Below are positions 28,232-35,789 of a stretch of 64,000 bases of DNA, in pieces. Source of the DNA: Fuscovulum blasticum DSM 2131 (GTDB lineage: Bacteria > Pseudomonadota > Alphaproteobacteria > Rhodobacterales > Rhodobacteraceae). Position 1 is the first letter of the stretch. Each line of letters opens with the position of its first letter. The position numbers and the translations under genes are program-made. Under the pieces are notes generated by a model, which was not told the origin of the DNA, made no database searches, and saw nothing but the letters and a program-made list of their open reading frames with translations. The DNA lies in assembly GCF_003034965.1 (NCBI RefSeq), contig NZ_PZKE01000005.1:124001-188000 (forward strand), in the 5' to 3' direction.

Positions 28232-29160
28232 GGCAGCCCCCGGAAGAAACGGTCGCGCAGCGCGCCAAGAATCCCCTTGGGCGCGAACAGGACGACAATC
28301 ACCAGCACCGCGCCGACAATGAACAGCCAGGCCGAGGTCAGGTCGTTCGCCACCTCGATCAGGGCGAACATCAGGACGGCCCCCAGCAGCGGCCCGGCCA
28401 CAGTGCCCGCGCCGCCCAGCAGAACGTAAAGCATCGGCAGGATGGAATACTGGATAGTGGCAAAGCTGGCCCCGGCATAACCGAACAACACGCCATAAGC
28501 CGCCCCCGCCAGACCCGAGGCCGCCCCGGACAGCACTAGAACCGCCAGCTTGGCGGTGAACGGGTTGATGCCCAGCATCCGCGCGCGTTCCTCATTCTCG
28601 CGCAGCGCCACCATCACGCGGCCAAAGCGCGACCGCACCAGCGCCAGCGTGGCAAGGAAGGTGGCCGAGAACAGCGCCCAGGCCGTCAGATAGCGCGGCA
28701 GGTCGGTGGAAAGATCGGCGCCGAACAGCATCCGGCCCGAGGCGGGCAGCGCAAAGCCTTCGTCCCCGCCGGTCACGCCGTTGAAGTAAAGCAGCGTCAG
28801 GTACCCTGCCTGCGCGAACATCAGCGTCACGATCATGAAGCTGACACCTGCGGTGCGCAACGCCAGCAGCCCCGTGACCCCGGCGACGATACCGCCGCCC
28901 AGAAGGCCAAGGATCAGCGCTGGCGCGGCCCCAAGGCCCCAATGCCAGATCGGCAGCCCGGCGGCATAAATGCCGGCGGCGAAGAACAGCGCATGGCCCA
29001 GCGACAGAAGGCCGGTGTAGCCGAAGGCCAGATTGTAGCCCATGGCGAACACCGCCAGCACCATGATCCGCGCCATGTTGGTGGCGTGATAGGGCGGCAG
29101 CAGGAAGCCAAGCGCCAGCAGCAGCGCAACAACAGCCAGATGGGACGCCCAGACCTTCAT
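28228..29160 (-). CDS. livM: Branched-chain-amino-acid-type ABC transporter permease LivM
   Basis: A 310-residue polytopic inner membrane protein with about nine hydrophobic segments. The family signature appears as AMGYNLAFGYTGLLSLGHAL (residues about 40-60), and the cytoplasmic coupling region includes RSRFGRVMVALRENEERARM. The ATG overlaps the livH stop by ATGA, continuing the close-packed liv operon. Confidence 0.93.
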   Translation of the reverse strand: MKVWASHLAVVALLLALGFLLPPYHATNMARIMVLAVFAMGYNLAFGYTGLLSLGHALFFAAGIYAAGLPIWHWGLGAAPALILGLLGGGIVAGVTGLLALRTAGVSFMIVTLMFAQAGYLTLLYFNGVTGGDEGFALPASGRMLFGADLSTDLPRYLTAWALFSATFLATLALVRSRFGRVMVALRENEERARMLGINPFTAKLAVLVLSGAASGLAGAAYGVLFGYAGASFATIQYSILPMLYVLLGGAGTVAGPLLGAVLMFALIEVANDLTSAWLFIVGAVLVIVVLFAPKGILGALRDRFFRGLP

Positions 29161-30038
29161 GGGCTGCGCGTCCCGAACAGGCCCTGCGGGCGAAAGACCA
29201 GCACCATTGCCACCAGCAGCGTGGCCAGGATCTTGGCCAGTGTCGGTGAAAAGAACATGCTGATCACACCATCCGACAGCCCGATCACCAGCGCCGCAAC
29301 CAGCGTGCCGCGCAAGCTGCCAAGGCCGCCGATGATGACCACGATGAAGGACAAGAGCAGCGGATCGCCCCCCATCAGGTAATGCGCCTGGGTGATCGGT
29401 ACGATCAGCACGCCCGCCAGCGCCGCCAGCCCGGCGCCAAGCGCGAAGGTGCCCATATAGACGCGATCCACGTTGATGCCGAAGGCACGGGCCACGTCGC
29501 GGTCAACCTGCGTTGCCCGCATCACCAGACCAGCCTTTGTCCGGGTCATCAGCGCCCAGATGCCGGCCAGCACCACCCCGGCGGCCAGCACGACGAACAG
29601 CTTGTAGCCGGAATAGCCGAACCACGGCGTCTGCAGCCGCAGATCGAACGGCGCCGCCACGGGCCGGGCATCGGGGCCATAGAAGGTCAGCGCCGCCTGT
29701 TGCAGCATGTAAAGCAGGCCGATGGTGGCGACGATGGTCGCCTCGGGGTCGTAGTTCAGCCGTTTCAGCACCAGCGCATCGGCCAGTGCCGCCAGCGCCG
29801 CCACGGCAAGCGGTGCCACCACCACGGCCACGGCAAAGGCCAGCCAGGCCGGCCCCGGCACCATCCCGGTCACGAACCAGGCGATCACCGCGCCCAGCAT
29901 GAAGAACTCGCCATGGGCGACGTTCACCACCCGCATGACGCCGAACACCAGCGACAGGCCGGAAGCCGCCAGCGCCAGCACGGCGGCGGTCACCAGCCCT
30001 TCCATCAGGGCGAGCAGCAGGAAAGGTCCGAAGGCCAT
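29157..30038 (-). CDS. livH: Branched-chain-amino-acid-type ABC transporter permease LivH
   Basis: A 293-residue polytopic permease. Family landmarks are LVFGVMRVVNVAHGEFFMLG at the N-terminal side and GLVMRATQVDRDVARAFGIN for the coupling helix, then GLGSLRGTLVAALVIGLSDG. It is separated from the binding-protein gene by 83 bases that contain a GC-rich hairpin, a common way to make more binding protein than permease. Confidence 0.93.
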   Translation of the reverse strand: MAFGPFLLLALMEGLVTAAVLALAASGLSLVFGVMRVVNVAHGEFFMLGAVIAWFVTGMVPGPAWLAFAVAVVVAPLAVAALAALADALVLKRLNYDPEATIVATIGLLYMLQQAALTFYGPDARPVAAPFDLRLQTPWFGYSGYKLFVVLAAGVVLAGIWALMTRTKAGLVMRATQVDRDVARAFGINVDRVYMGTFALGAGLAALAGVLIVPITQAHYLMGGDPLLLSFIVVIIGGLGSLRGTLVAALVIGLSDGVISMFFSPTLAKILATLLVAMVLVFRPQGLFGTRSP

Positions 30039-30099
30039 GGATCAGGACAAACCGTTGACCGGAGAAGCGGCATGGGCAAAGGCGGAAGGGGCCATGACC

Positions 30100-30120
30100 C
30101 CCGCCGCCCCGCCCGGCGGG
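30100..30120 (-). terminator. Hairpin between binding-protein and permease genes
   Basis: CCCGCCG/CGGCGGG arms with a 7-base loop lie right after the binding-protein stop, with no T-run. Likely an attenuator or 3'-end protector giving excess binding-protein mRNA. Confidence 0.45.
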
Positions 30121-30121
30121 A

Positions 30122-31393
30122 TCAGAACGACATCGCGGTGTAATCCACCGCATCGGGGTAAAGCCCCTCGTCGATGGTGGTCGCGTGCACCTTGATCAGT
30201 TTGCCTGACTGGATCTGGCTGATGTACTGGCTGCCGAAAACTTGGTGCGTCTTGCCGTTGAACCGCTTGGCGCCCTGCGGGTGTTCCAGCCCATAGGGCA
30301 GATCGGTGATCGCCTCCATCGCCTCAACCAGTTTCTGCCGGTCGGCCGGGCCGGTATAGCCCGCGGCCTCCATCGCGTTCTTGATGAAATAGAGCGTCTC
30401 CCAGGTGCTGAACATATGGGCGTAGGTTGAGACATCCTTGGCATCGCTGACGCTGGCGCCGTTGTCGTCCACCCCCACGGCGGCGCGATAGGCGGCCTCG
30501 TGTTCGCCGGCATCGGCCGGTTTCACCCGCGGATGACCTTCCCAGAAATGGCTGCCCTCCAGGAACTCCAGCCCCGGCGTGGCGGTATCCACCGCCTCAA
30601 GGCTGTCAACGAAGCCGAACAGCGCCGGTTTCGCGCCGGTGCCGTAGAATTCGCCCAGCTCCTTGACAAAGGTCAGAACGGCCGGCCCGACCATGACGTG
30701 ATACAGCACCTCGGTCTCGGCCGGGATCTGCGGGAAATAGCGGGTGAAGCTGGTTTCGGTCGGCGGAATGGCGATCTGGGCGATCACTTCGCCGCCCTGT
30801 TCGGCCATGGCCTTGGTAAAGAAATCGCGGTGATCGTGGCCGAAGGCATAGTCGGGGAACACCATTGTCACCTTCTTGCCCAGGTTCGCCGCCACCCAGG
30901 GCGCCATGGTGGAAATCTGCGCCCGCACATCGGTGATGCCGGGTTGCAGCGTCCAGCGGTTCAGCGCGCCGCTGGCGACGTGGTAACCTTCGGAACAGAC
31001 CAGATAAGGCACCTTCAGCTCGCCCGCGCGCGGGGCCGACCCCATGACGACATGGGAAAACAGCGTGCCCATGACCAGATCGCAACCGGCCTGCTGGGTC
31101 AGCTTGTCCACCACCTCGGCGCCGCGCTTGGGATCGGTCGCGTCATCCTCGAACACGATCTCGACCGGACGGCCGGCGATGCCGCCCGCGTCATTGATCA
31201 GCTTCAGCGCGGCGGTCGCGGTGCGTTCATACCAGCGGCCATAGCTGGCGCCGATGCCGGTGCGGTGTAACTGGAACCCGATCTTGATCGGCGCGGCCTG
31301 CGCGCCCACCACGGCCGGCAGTGCCAAAGCCAGAAGCCCCGCCCCCGCCCCTTTCAGCAGCGCCCGCCGCGACGGCATCAGGAAATTCGTCAT
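30122..31393 (-). CDS. ABC transporter substrate-binding protein (HAAT family), Tat signal
   Basis: A 423-residue periplasmic solute receptor of the Peripla_BP_6 family. Start ATG 31393 follows GAGGAGAG. The leader MPSRRALLKGAGAGLLALAL is a twin-arginine signal ending near VVGAQA. Mature sequence begins APIKIGFQLHRTGIGASYG, the first lobe; INDAGGIAGRPVEIVFEDDA is a hallmark of the family. First gene of the liv group. Tat export implies it folds in the cytoplasm. The ligand is not predictable, but its place downstream of the hydroxylase/reductase genes points to their substrate. Confidence 0.9.
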   Translation of the reverse strand: MTNFLMPSRRALLKGAGAGLLALALPAVVGAQAAPIKIGFQLHRTGIGASYGRWYERTATAALKLINDAGGIAGRPVEIVFEDDATDPKRGAEVVDKLTQQAGCDLVMGTLFSHVVMGSAPRAGELKVPYLVCSEGYHVASGALNRWTLQPGITDVRAQISTMAPWVAANLGKKVTMVFPDYAFGHDHRDFFTKAMAEQGGEVIAQIAIPPTETSFTRYFPQIPAETEVLYHVMVGPAVLTFVKELGEFYGTGAKPALFGFVDSLEAVDTATPGLEFLEGSHFWEGHPRVKPADAGEHEAAYRAAVGVDDNGASVSDAKDVSTYAHMFSTWETLYFIKNAMEAAGYTGPADRQKLVEAMEAITDLPYGLEHPQGAKRFNGKTHQVFGSQYISQIQSGKLIKVHATTIDEGLYPDAVDYTAMSF

Positions 31394-31481
31394 CTCGTCT
31401 CTCCTCGTGTTGGGCGGGCCCCTCTTTCCGGGTGGCCTCGCGGTCAAGATTGTAGGTGCGCAAACGTCCTGTCCACAAAAA

Positions 31482-32846
31482 TCACCCGACCCTTGCCGTG
31501 GACAGCAGCCACAGGCCAAGAACTGTATACCCGACCATCAATCCGGTCATCGGCACATGCGCCAGCGCCCGCGTGCCCGGCCCCGCCAGCTTGCACGACA
31601 GCACTACGGCCAGAAGATGCGCGCCCAGGATGGCCGTGAACTGCGCGCCATAGATAAGGGGCATGATGCGCGGATCGGTCAGGAAGCCGAAGGACACATA
31701 GAACGGTGGCAGACCAAGGAAGCTGTCGCCGGTGAAGAACGGATCATTCAGCGCGGCCAGCGTGTATTGGCCGGCGGTCAGCAGCATCACCAGATAATGC
31801 GCGGCATGATAGCCCGCCGCGATGGCCAGAAAGGACAGCATCAGCGGCCCCAGCGCAAAACCCGGCCCGCCAAGGACGCGGCCCAGCCAGACCATGCCCG
31901 GCACGGCCAGCAGCGTGATGGCCCAGACCGCCAGAAGCCCCAGCGTGTTGACCCAGACCACCGCCGACCGCCCCGTCGGTTCCAGCGGGTTTTCCCCGAT
32001 CAGGGCCTGCCACCAGAAGGTTTCGTTCAGCCCGTCGAAGGTCAGCGCCGCAAGGGCAAGGCACAGGAACATCACCGCCGAAGGCGCCAGGGGCACCATG
32101 CGCAGCACCTGCGCGCCGGGCGGGCCGGCCATCAGCCGGGCGCAGTTTCCTTCGACCTCAAGCCACAGCGGCGCGATGCGGGCGATGAAGCCGAACAGCA
32201 CGGTCAGGAACTCGCCCTTCTGCAACCAGTCCTCGCCTTCGGCCACGGCAAGAAGGAAGATCACGCCGTAATAGCAGGCGGCCACCGTCGCCAGCACCGC
32301 CGGATCGTCCGGGTAAAGCGAGATCATCTGGAACCAGGCAAACCCCGCATAGCCCAGCACCGCCGGAACATACCCCAGCCGGGCCAGTCCGACACGGCCG
32401 GTCCGCCCCAGCAGCAGCCGCGCAATCCGCACCGGCCCGGTCCAGGGGTTGATCGGCCGCCAGAGATTGCCGAAACCCATCGACCCCAGCGGCACCACGA
32501 TCCAGACCCCGGTCCAGAACACCAGCGTCATCAGGTTGTGCATCGGGTCGCGGCTGCCGGTCCAGCCGATGAACAGCAAGGCCAGAAAGCCCAGGAACCC
32601 CAGATAGGAAGACAGGGTTTCCGGCACCAGCACCGGCCGGTCCCACATCAGATGCGGCCGAAACGCCGGCAGGCGCGGCGCCACCGCCGCCAGAAGCGCG
32701 GTCAGCGCCACGGTCAGCGCGGCGGCGGTGATGTAATGCCCGGTCGGCAGCGTCAGGATGACCGAAGGCGGCAGGGCGCAGGCAAAGGCCACGCCGGGAA
32801 CAAGCGCAAGGATCAGTGTCGGGGTCAGCAGGCCCCTCTGGATCAT
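31482..32846 (-). CDS. Polytopic membrane protein, function unknown
   Basis: A 454-residue protein with roughly 11-12 hydrophobic segments. The ATG at 32846 (MIQRGLLTPTLILALVPGVA) overlaps the DUF1185 stop by ATGA. The first segment could be a signal anchor. A conserved-looking stretch WTGVWIVVPLGSMGFGNLW then RPINPWTGPVRIARLL lies between segments, with aromatic and Pro residues that look functional rather than structural. No transporter family is recognisable to me; a distant resemblance to proteins labelled 'fenitrothion hydrolase' in databases is a memory I cannot verify. Its position among catabolic genes and next to an importer suggests transport or a membrane-bound reaction on the same substrate. 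Confidence 0.82.
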   Translation of the reverse strand: MIQRGLLTPTLILALVPGVAFACALPPSVILTLPTGHYITAAALTVALTALLAAVAPRLPAFRPHLMWDRPVLVPETLSSYLGFLGFLALLFIGWTGSRDPMHNLMTLVFWTGVWIVVPLGSMGFGNLWRPINPWTGPVRIARLLLGRTGRVGLARLGYVPAVLGYAGFAWFQMISLYPDDPAVLATVAACYYGVIFLLAVAEGEDWLQKGEFLTVLFGFIARIAPLWLEVEGNCARLMAGPPGAQVLRMVPLAPSAVMFLCLALAALTFDGLNETFWWQALIGENPLEPTGRSAVVWVNTLGLLAVWAITLLAVPGMVWLGRVLGGPGFALGPLMLSFLAIAAGYHAAHYLVMLLTAGQYTLAALNDPFFTGDSFLGLPPFYVSFGFLTDPRIMPLIYGAQFTAILGAHLLAVVLSCKLAGPGTRALAHVPMTGLMVGYTVLGLWLLSTARVG

Positions 32847-33424
32847 CGCAACCCGTCCTCCCCCTTGACCTGATCCACCTCCAGCCCGCCCATGCGGGAA
32901 TGGACCCGGCCGCCGCGCGCCATGGCCAGCGCGAAAAGCACCTCGTTCGCGCGCGGCCCATCCTCGCAGGCGATGGTGATCACGTCGAAGCGTGACCGGA
33001 CATAAGCCGCGTTCAGATGGCCCAGCGGAATGTCCAGCGTGCTGCCAAGGCCGCCCACCTTCATGGCGCTTGGCACGATGGCGCGACATTCGCCCAGCCG
33101 GTCGCGCATCCCGTAGCCGCCCGAGACATGCCAGATCGCGCCGTGCTCATGTTCGCCGGCTTCGCCCACGATGGCGCCCTTGCCATAGGCATCAATGCCC
33201 TCGCGCCCGCCAAGCGCCGCGACCAGCCGGTCGGTCAGGCGCAGCGCCAGCGGCTTCAGCCATTCCATCGCCGGCTGAAGGTCGGGCTCGAAACGGCCGG
33301 CGAAGGGGTTGGAACAGATGGCATAGACCGCCCCCTTGACCGGGGCCGGGTCGGCCACAGGCCCGCCTTCGTGGAGGATTTCCTCCACCTGCACCACGAT
33401 CTTGCGCAGCTTGAACTCAGACAC
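32843..33424 (-). CDS. DUF1185 ('amino acid synthesis') family protein
   Basis: A 193-residue protein of the DUF1185/AA_synth family, whose label is only a prediction. It begins MSEFKLRKIVVQVEEILHEG. Conserved-looking parts are AICSNPFAGRFEPDLQPAME, GKGAIVGEAGEHEHGAIWHV and the end FDVITIACEDGPRANEVLFA. The overlap with the upstream UPF0280 gene is 8 bases and with the downstream membrane gene ATGA, so it belongs to the operon. The family recurs next to catabolic amidohydrolase or reductase genes, fitting a role in heterocycle breakdown rather than biosynthesis (inference). Confidence 0.87.
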   Translation of the reverse strand: MSEFKLRKIVVQVEEILHEGGPVADPAPVKGAVYAICSNPFAGRFEPDLQPAMEWLKPLALRLTDRLVAALGGREGIDAYGKGAIVGEAGEHEHGAIWHVSGGYGMRDRLGECRAIVPSAMKVGGLGSTLDIPLGHLNAAYVRSRFDVITIACEDGPRANEVLFALAMARGGRVHSRMGGLEVDQVKGEDGLR

Positions 33425-34256
33425 CTGTCGCCTCCCTTTCCGGCAGCGCCAGCGCGCCGGTCATCCTGCACTCACCCTGAAGGAAAAGAGCCGCCCCTTC
33501 AATCAGCCCGCGCGCGGCAAAGCCCTGCGCCGCGCGAAGGCCGGCATCCAGCGCCCTGCCCCGGTCATCCGGCGGCAGGGAAGGCACCGCGGTCGTCACG
33601 GCCCGCGCACCAAGATCGCTGTCGGCCTGCACCCTGCAGGCCGGGCGCCGCCCGATGCCCGGATGCCCCGGCAGATCAACCGCATTGGCGATCATCGTCG
33701 CCGCCGCATCCGCCGCCGCCGCGCTGCGCGCCACCACCGTGACCGCATCGGCAATCCCCAGCGACAGGCTGCGCCCGCGCCAGCCCGAGGTGGCGATGCC
33801 GCGCACCGGGTCTGCCGCGCGCACCGTCACCCGGTCCATTCCCCCGGTCACCGCCAGCGCGCAGGTCAGCGCCTGATCGGGGGCCAGCCAAAACGCAATG
33901 TCGCCACCATTGTTGGCATAGGCCCGCAACACGCCCGGCCCGGCCAGCGCCGCGACGACCTCATCCGCCACCGCGCCCGCAACCGCGGCCATCGGGGTGA
34001 TGAAGGCCGGGCGGAACGGCGCCACAGCCGCCGCCATGCACCGGGCGATGCGGCCCGACACGGCCGCTTCGGGCGACCGCAGAGCGGCAAGCTCTGACAC
34101 CAGTTCCTCAAGCACGGTTGCGAAGCGTGCGGCAGCGCGGGCATGGGCGGCCTGCACCGCCGCCGCCGACCCGAAGGCGGCCGCCACGATGTCGATCGGC
34201 CCGTGCTGCAAATGCAGCCGCCCGTCGGGCAGACGCGCGACAATCGCCCCGCTCAT
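33417..34256 (-). CDS. UPF0280 family protein (ApbE-like fold)
   Basis: A 279-residue member of UPF0280, distantly related in fold to the flavin transferase ApbE but lacking its known flavin-transfer motif. Signatures are FRPAFITPMAAVAGAVADEV (residues about 90-110), YANNGGDIAFWL and GIATSGWRGRSLSLGIADAV. The GGD and SLGIADAV segments are the best candidates for a metal or ligand site. Its ATG overlaps the end of the Fe-S reductase by ATGA, and the two are likely functional partners, perhaps in cofactor insertion (inference). Confidence 0.86.
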   Translation of the reverse strand: MSGAIVARLPDGRLHLQHGPIDIVAAAFGSAAAVQAAHARAAARFATVLEELVSELAALRSPEAAVSGRIARCMAAAVAPFRPAFITPMAAVAGAVADEVVAALAGPGVLRAYANNGGDIAFWLAPDQALTCALAVTGGMDRVTVRAADPVRGIATSGWRGRSLSLGIADAVTVVARSAAAADAAATMIANAVDLPGHPGIGRRPACRVQADSDLGARAVTTAVPSLPPDDRGRALDAGLRAAQGFAARGLIEGAALFLQGECRMTGALALPEREATGV

Positions 34257-35705
34257 TGCCGGGGCCAGGGTTGCAGATGGGCCTCGGTCGGATATTCGCC
34301 GCCTTCGGCCATGGTTTCAGAGAGGCTGCGGATGCTGCCCTCATGCCCGCCCATGGCAATGTAATCGGCTCGAGGCAGGGTGAATTCCAGCGGGGCCACC
34401 AGCGCCGGCGTCGGCACATAGCCGAAGGCGCCTTTGGGCAGGCGCGTCACATCGACCATGAAGGTGATCCCGCCGCCCGGCCAGACATAGGTTTCGGCGC
34501 CGCCGCTGGTCAGCCGGGTGATGCCGCCCTGCACTGATCGGGTCAGCCGCACCGGGTTCTTCGTCACCCCGGCGCGCAGACTGCCCCCCCGCGCCCCCCA
34601 TGAACAGCACGGTGCAAAGCGACGGTTCGCAATTCTCGTCGATCAGATCCACCGTGCGGCGCAGGCTATCCGGCAGGTCACGCGGCTGCGGATGCAGGTC
34701 GGCATCCAGTTCGTAATAGGCAAACTCTTCGCCGGTGGTCGAGACCATCAGCAACGTCAGCCCCGGACGTGCGCCTTTTTTCGGGTTCCACTCGCCCAGA
34801 ATCTCCAGCGGATCGGTCAGGCGGGTGCCCCCCCAGCCAAGGCCCGGTTCCGAGACCCTGAAATAGCGCCCCGGCGTTGACCGCTGGCCCTTGATGCGGA
34901 TGCCGGTCGGTTGCCAGCCCAGCACCCTGCCGGCCTGATGTTCACTGACCACCCCGGTAATGTGGTCATCGACCACCACCACCTCATCGACCAGCCCCTT
35001 CCATTGCGCCGCGAACATCCCGATGGTGGCCGAGCCGCAGCCAACCCGCATCCGCCGTTCGGGCGTGCCGTCCACCACCGGCGGCTGGCCTGCCTGCACC
35101 ACCACGATGGAACCGTGGTCAATCCGCATCTCGACCGCTTCGCCATTGCACAGCCGCAACAGTGCATCACAGGTGACACGGCCTTCCGCCTTGGTGCCGC
35201 CCGTCAGATGGTGCACACCGCCCAGCGACAGCATCTGGCTGCCGTATTCGGCGGTGGTGACATGGCCAACCGCCTCGCCGCCCACCCGCACGGTCGCGCC
35301 TTCGGGGCCAAGGAAACGGTCGGTGTCGATCTTCACCTTGACCCCGCAATAGGAAAAGATCGCCTCGGTGACCACGGTCACCATATCGGCCCCGTCGATG
35401 ATGGAAGAAACGATGAAAGGCGCGGGCTTGTAATCCGGGTAGGTGGTCCCTGATCCGATGCCGGTCACGAAGGCATCGGCGGGCACGGGGCTGCCATCCC
35501 AGTCACGCACGGCAAAGGGCACGATGCGGCTGCCCGCGTCCAGCGCGTGGCTCAGCATCACCACCGGATCGCTACGCACGATCCGGCCTGCGTGATTGGC
35601 ATAGCGGTCGCAGGCGCCGGTCTGCCCGGGCGCGATGTAGCACATCACCGGGCAGGCGTCGCAGCGGATCTTCTCGGCGGCCTCAGACAGTGGCGCATCG
35701 GTCAT
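34253..35705 (-). CDS. Fe-S reductase resembling 6-hydroxynicotinate reductase (frameshifted)
   Basis: Read from ATG 35705 the protein begins MTDAPLSEAAEKIRCDACPV, with a Cys-rich entry CDACPVMCYIAPGQTGACDR expected to bind an Fe-S cluster. It follows the 6-hydroxynicotinate reductase family for about 370 residues. At a run of seven G on the coding strand (34584-34590) the frame breaks: the reading frame goes on as QSARRGD, whereas removing one G restores GGSLRAGVTKNPVRLTRSVQ and a continuous C-terminal part ending at 34253 (SETMAEGGEYPTEAHLQPWP). Corrected length is about 483 residues, near family size. Either a sequencing/assembly indel or a real inactivating or phase-variable mutation. Known members reduce a hydroxylated pyridine ring with ferredoxin. 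Confidence 0.72.
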
Positions 35706-35731
35706 GGCGCGGCTCCGGGTGGGGCCGGAAG

Positions 35732-35783
35732 CCGGGGGTTTCACACCCCCGGACCCCAGTGGGATATTTGAAGACAGATGAAG
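35732..35783. repeat. Hairpin plus GGATATTTG intergenic repeat
   Basis: CCGGGGGT/ACCCCCGG stem (35732-35752) followed by GGGATATTTGAAGACAGATG and AAGG. The second half resembles, in the other orientation, 48541-48572. Elements of this shape are scattered between genes in Rhodobacteraceae. Here it lies between the two halves of the catabolic operon. Confidence 0.6.
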
Positions 35784-35789
35784 GGGGCG

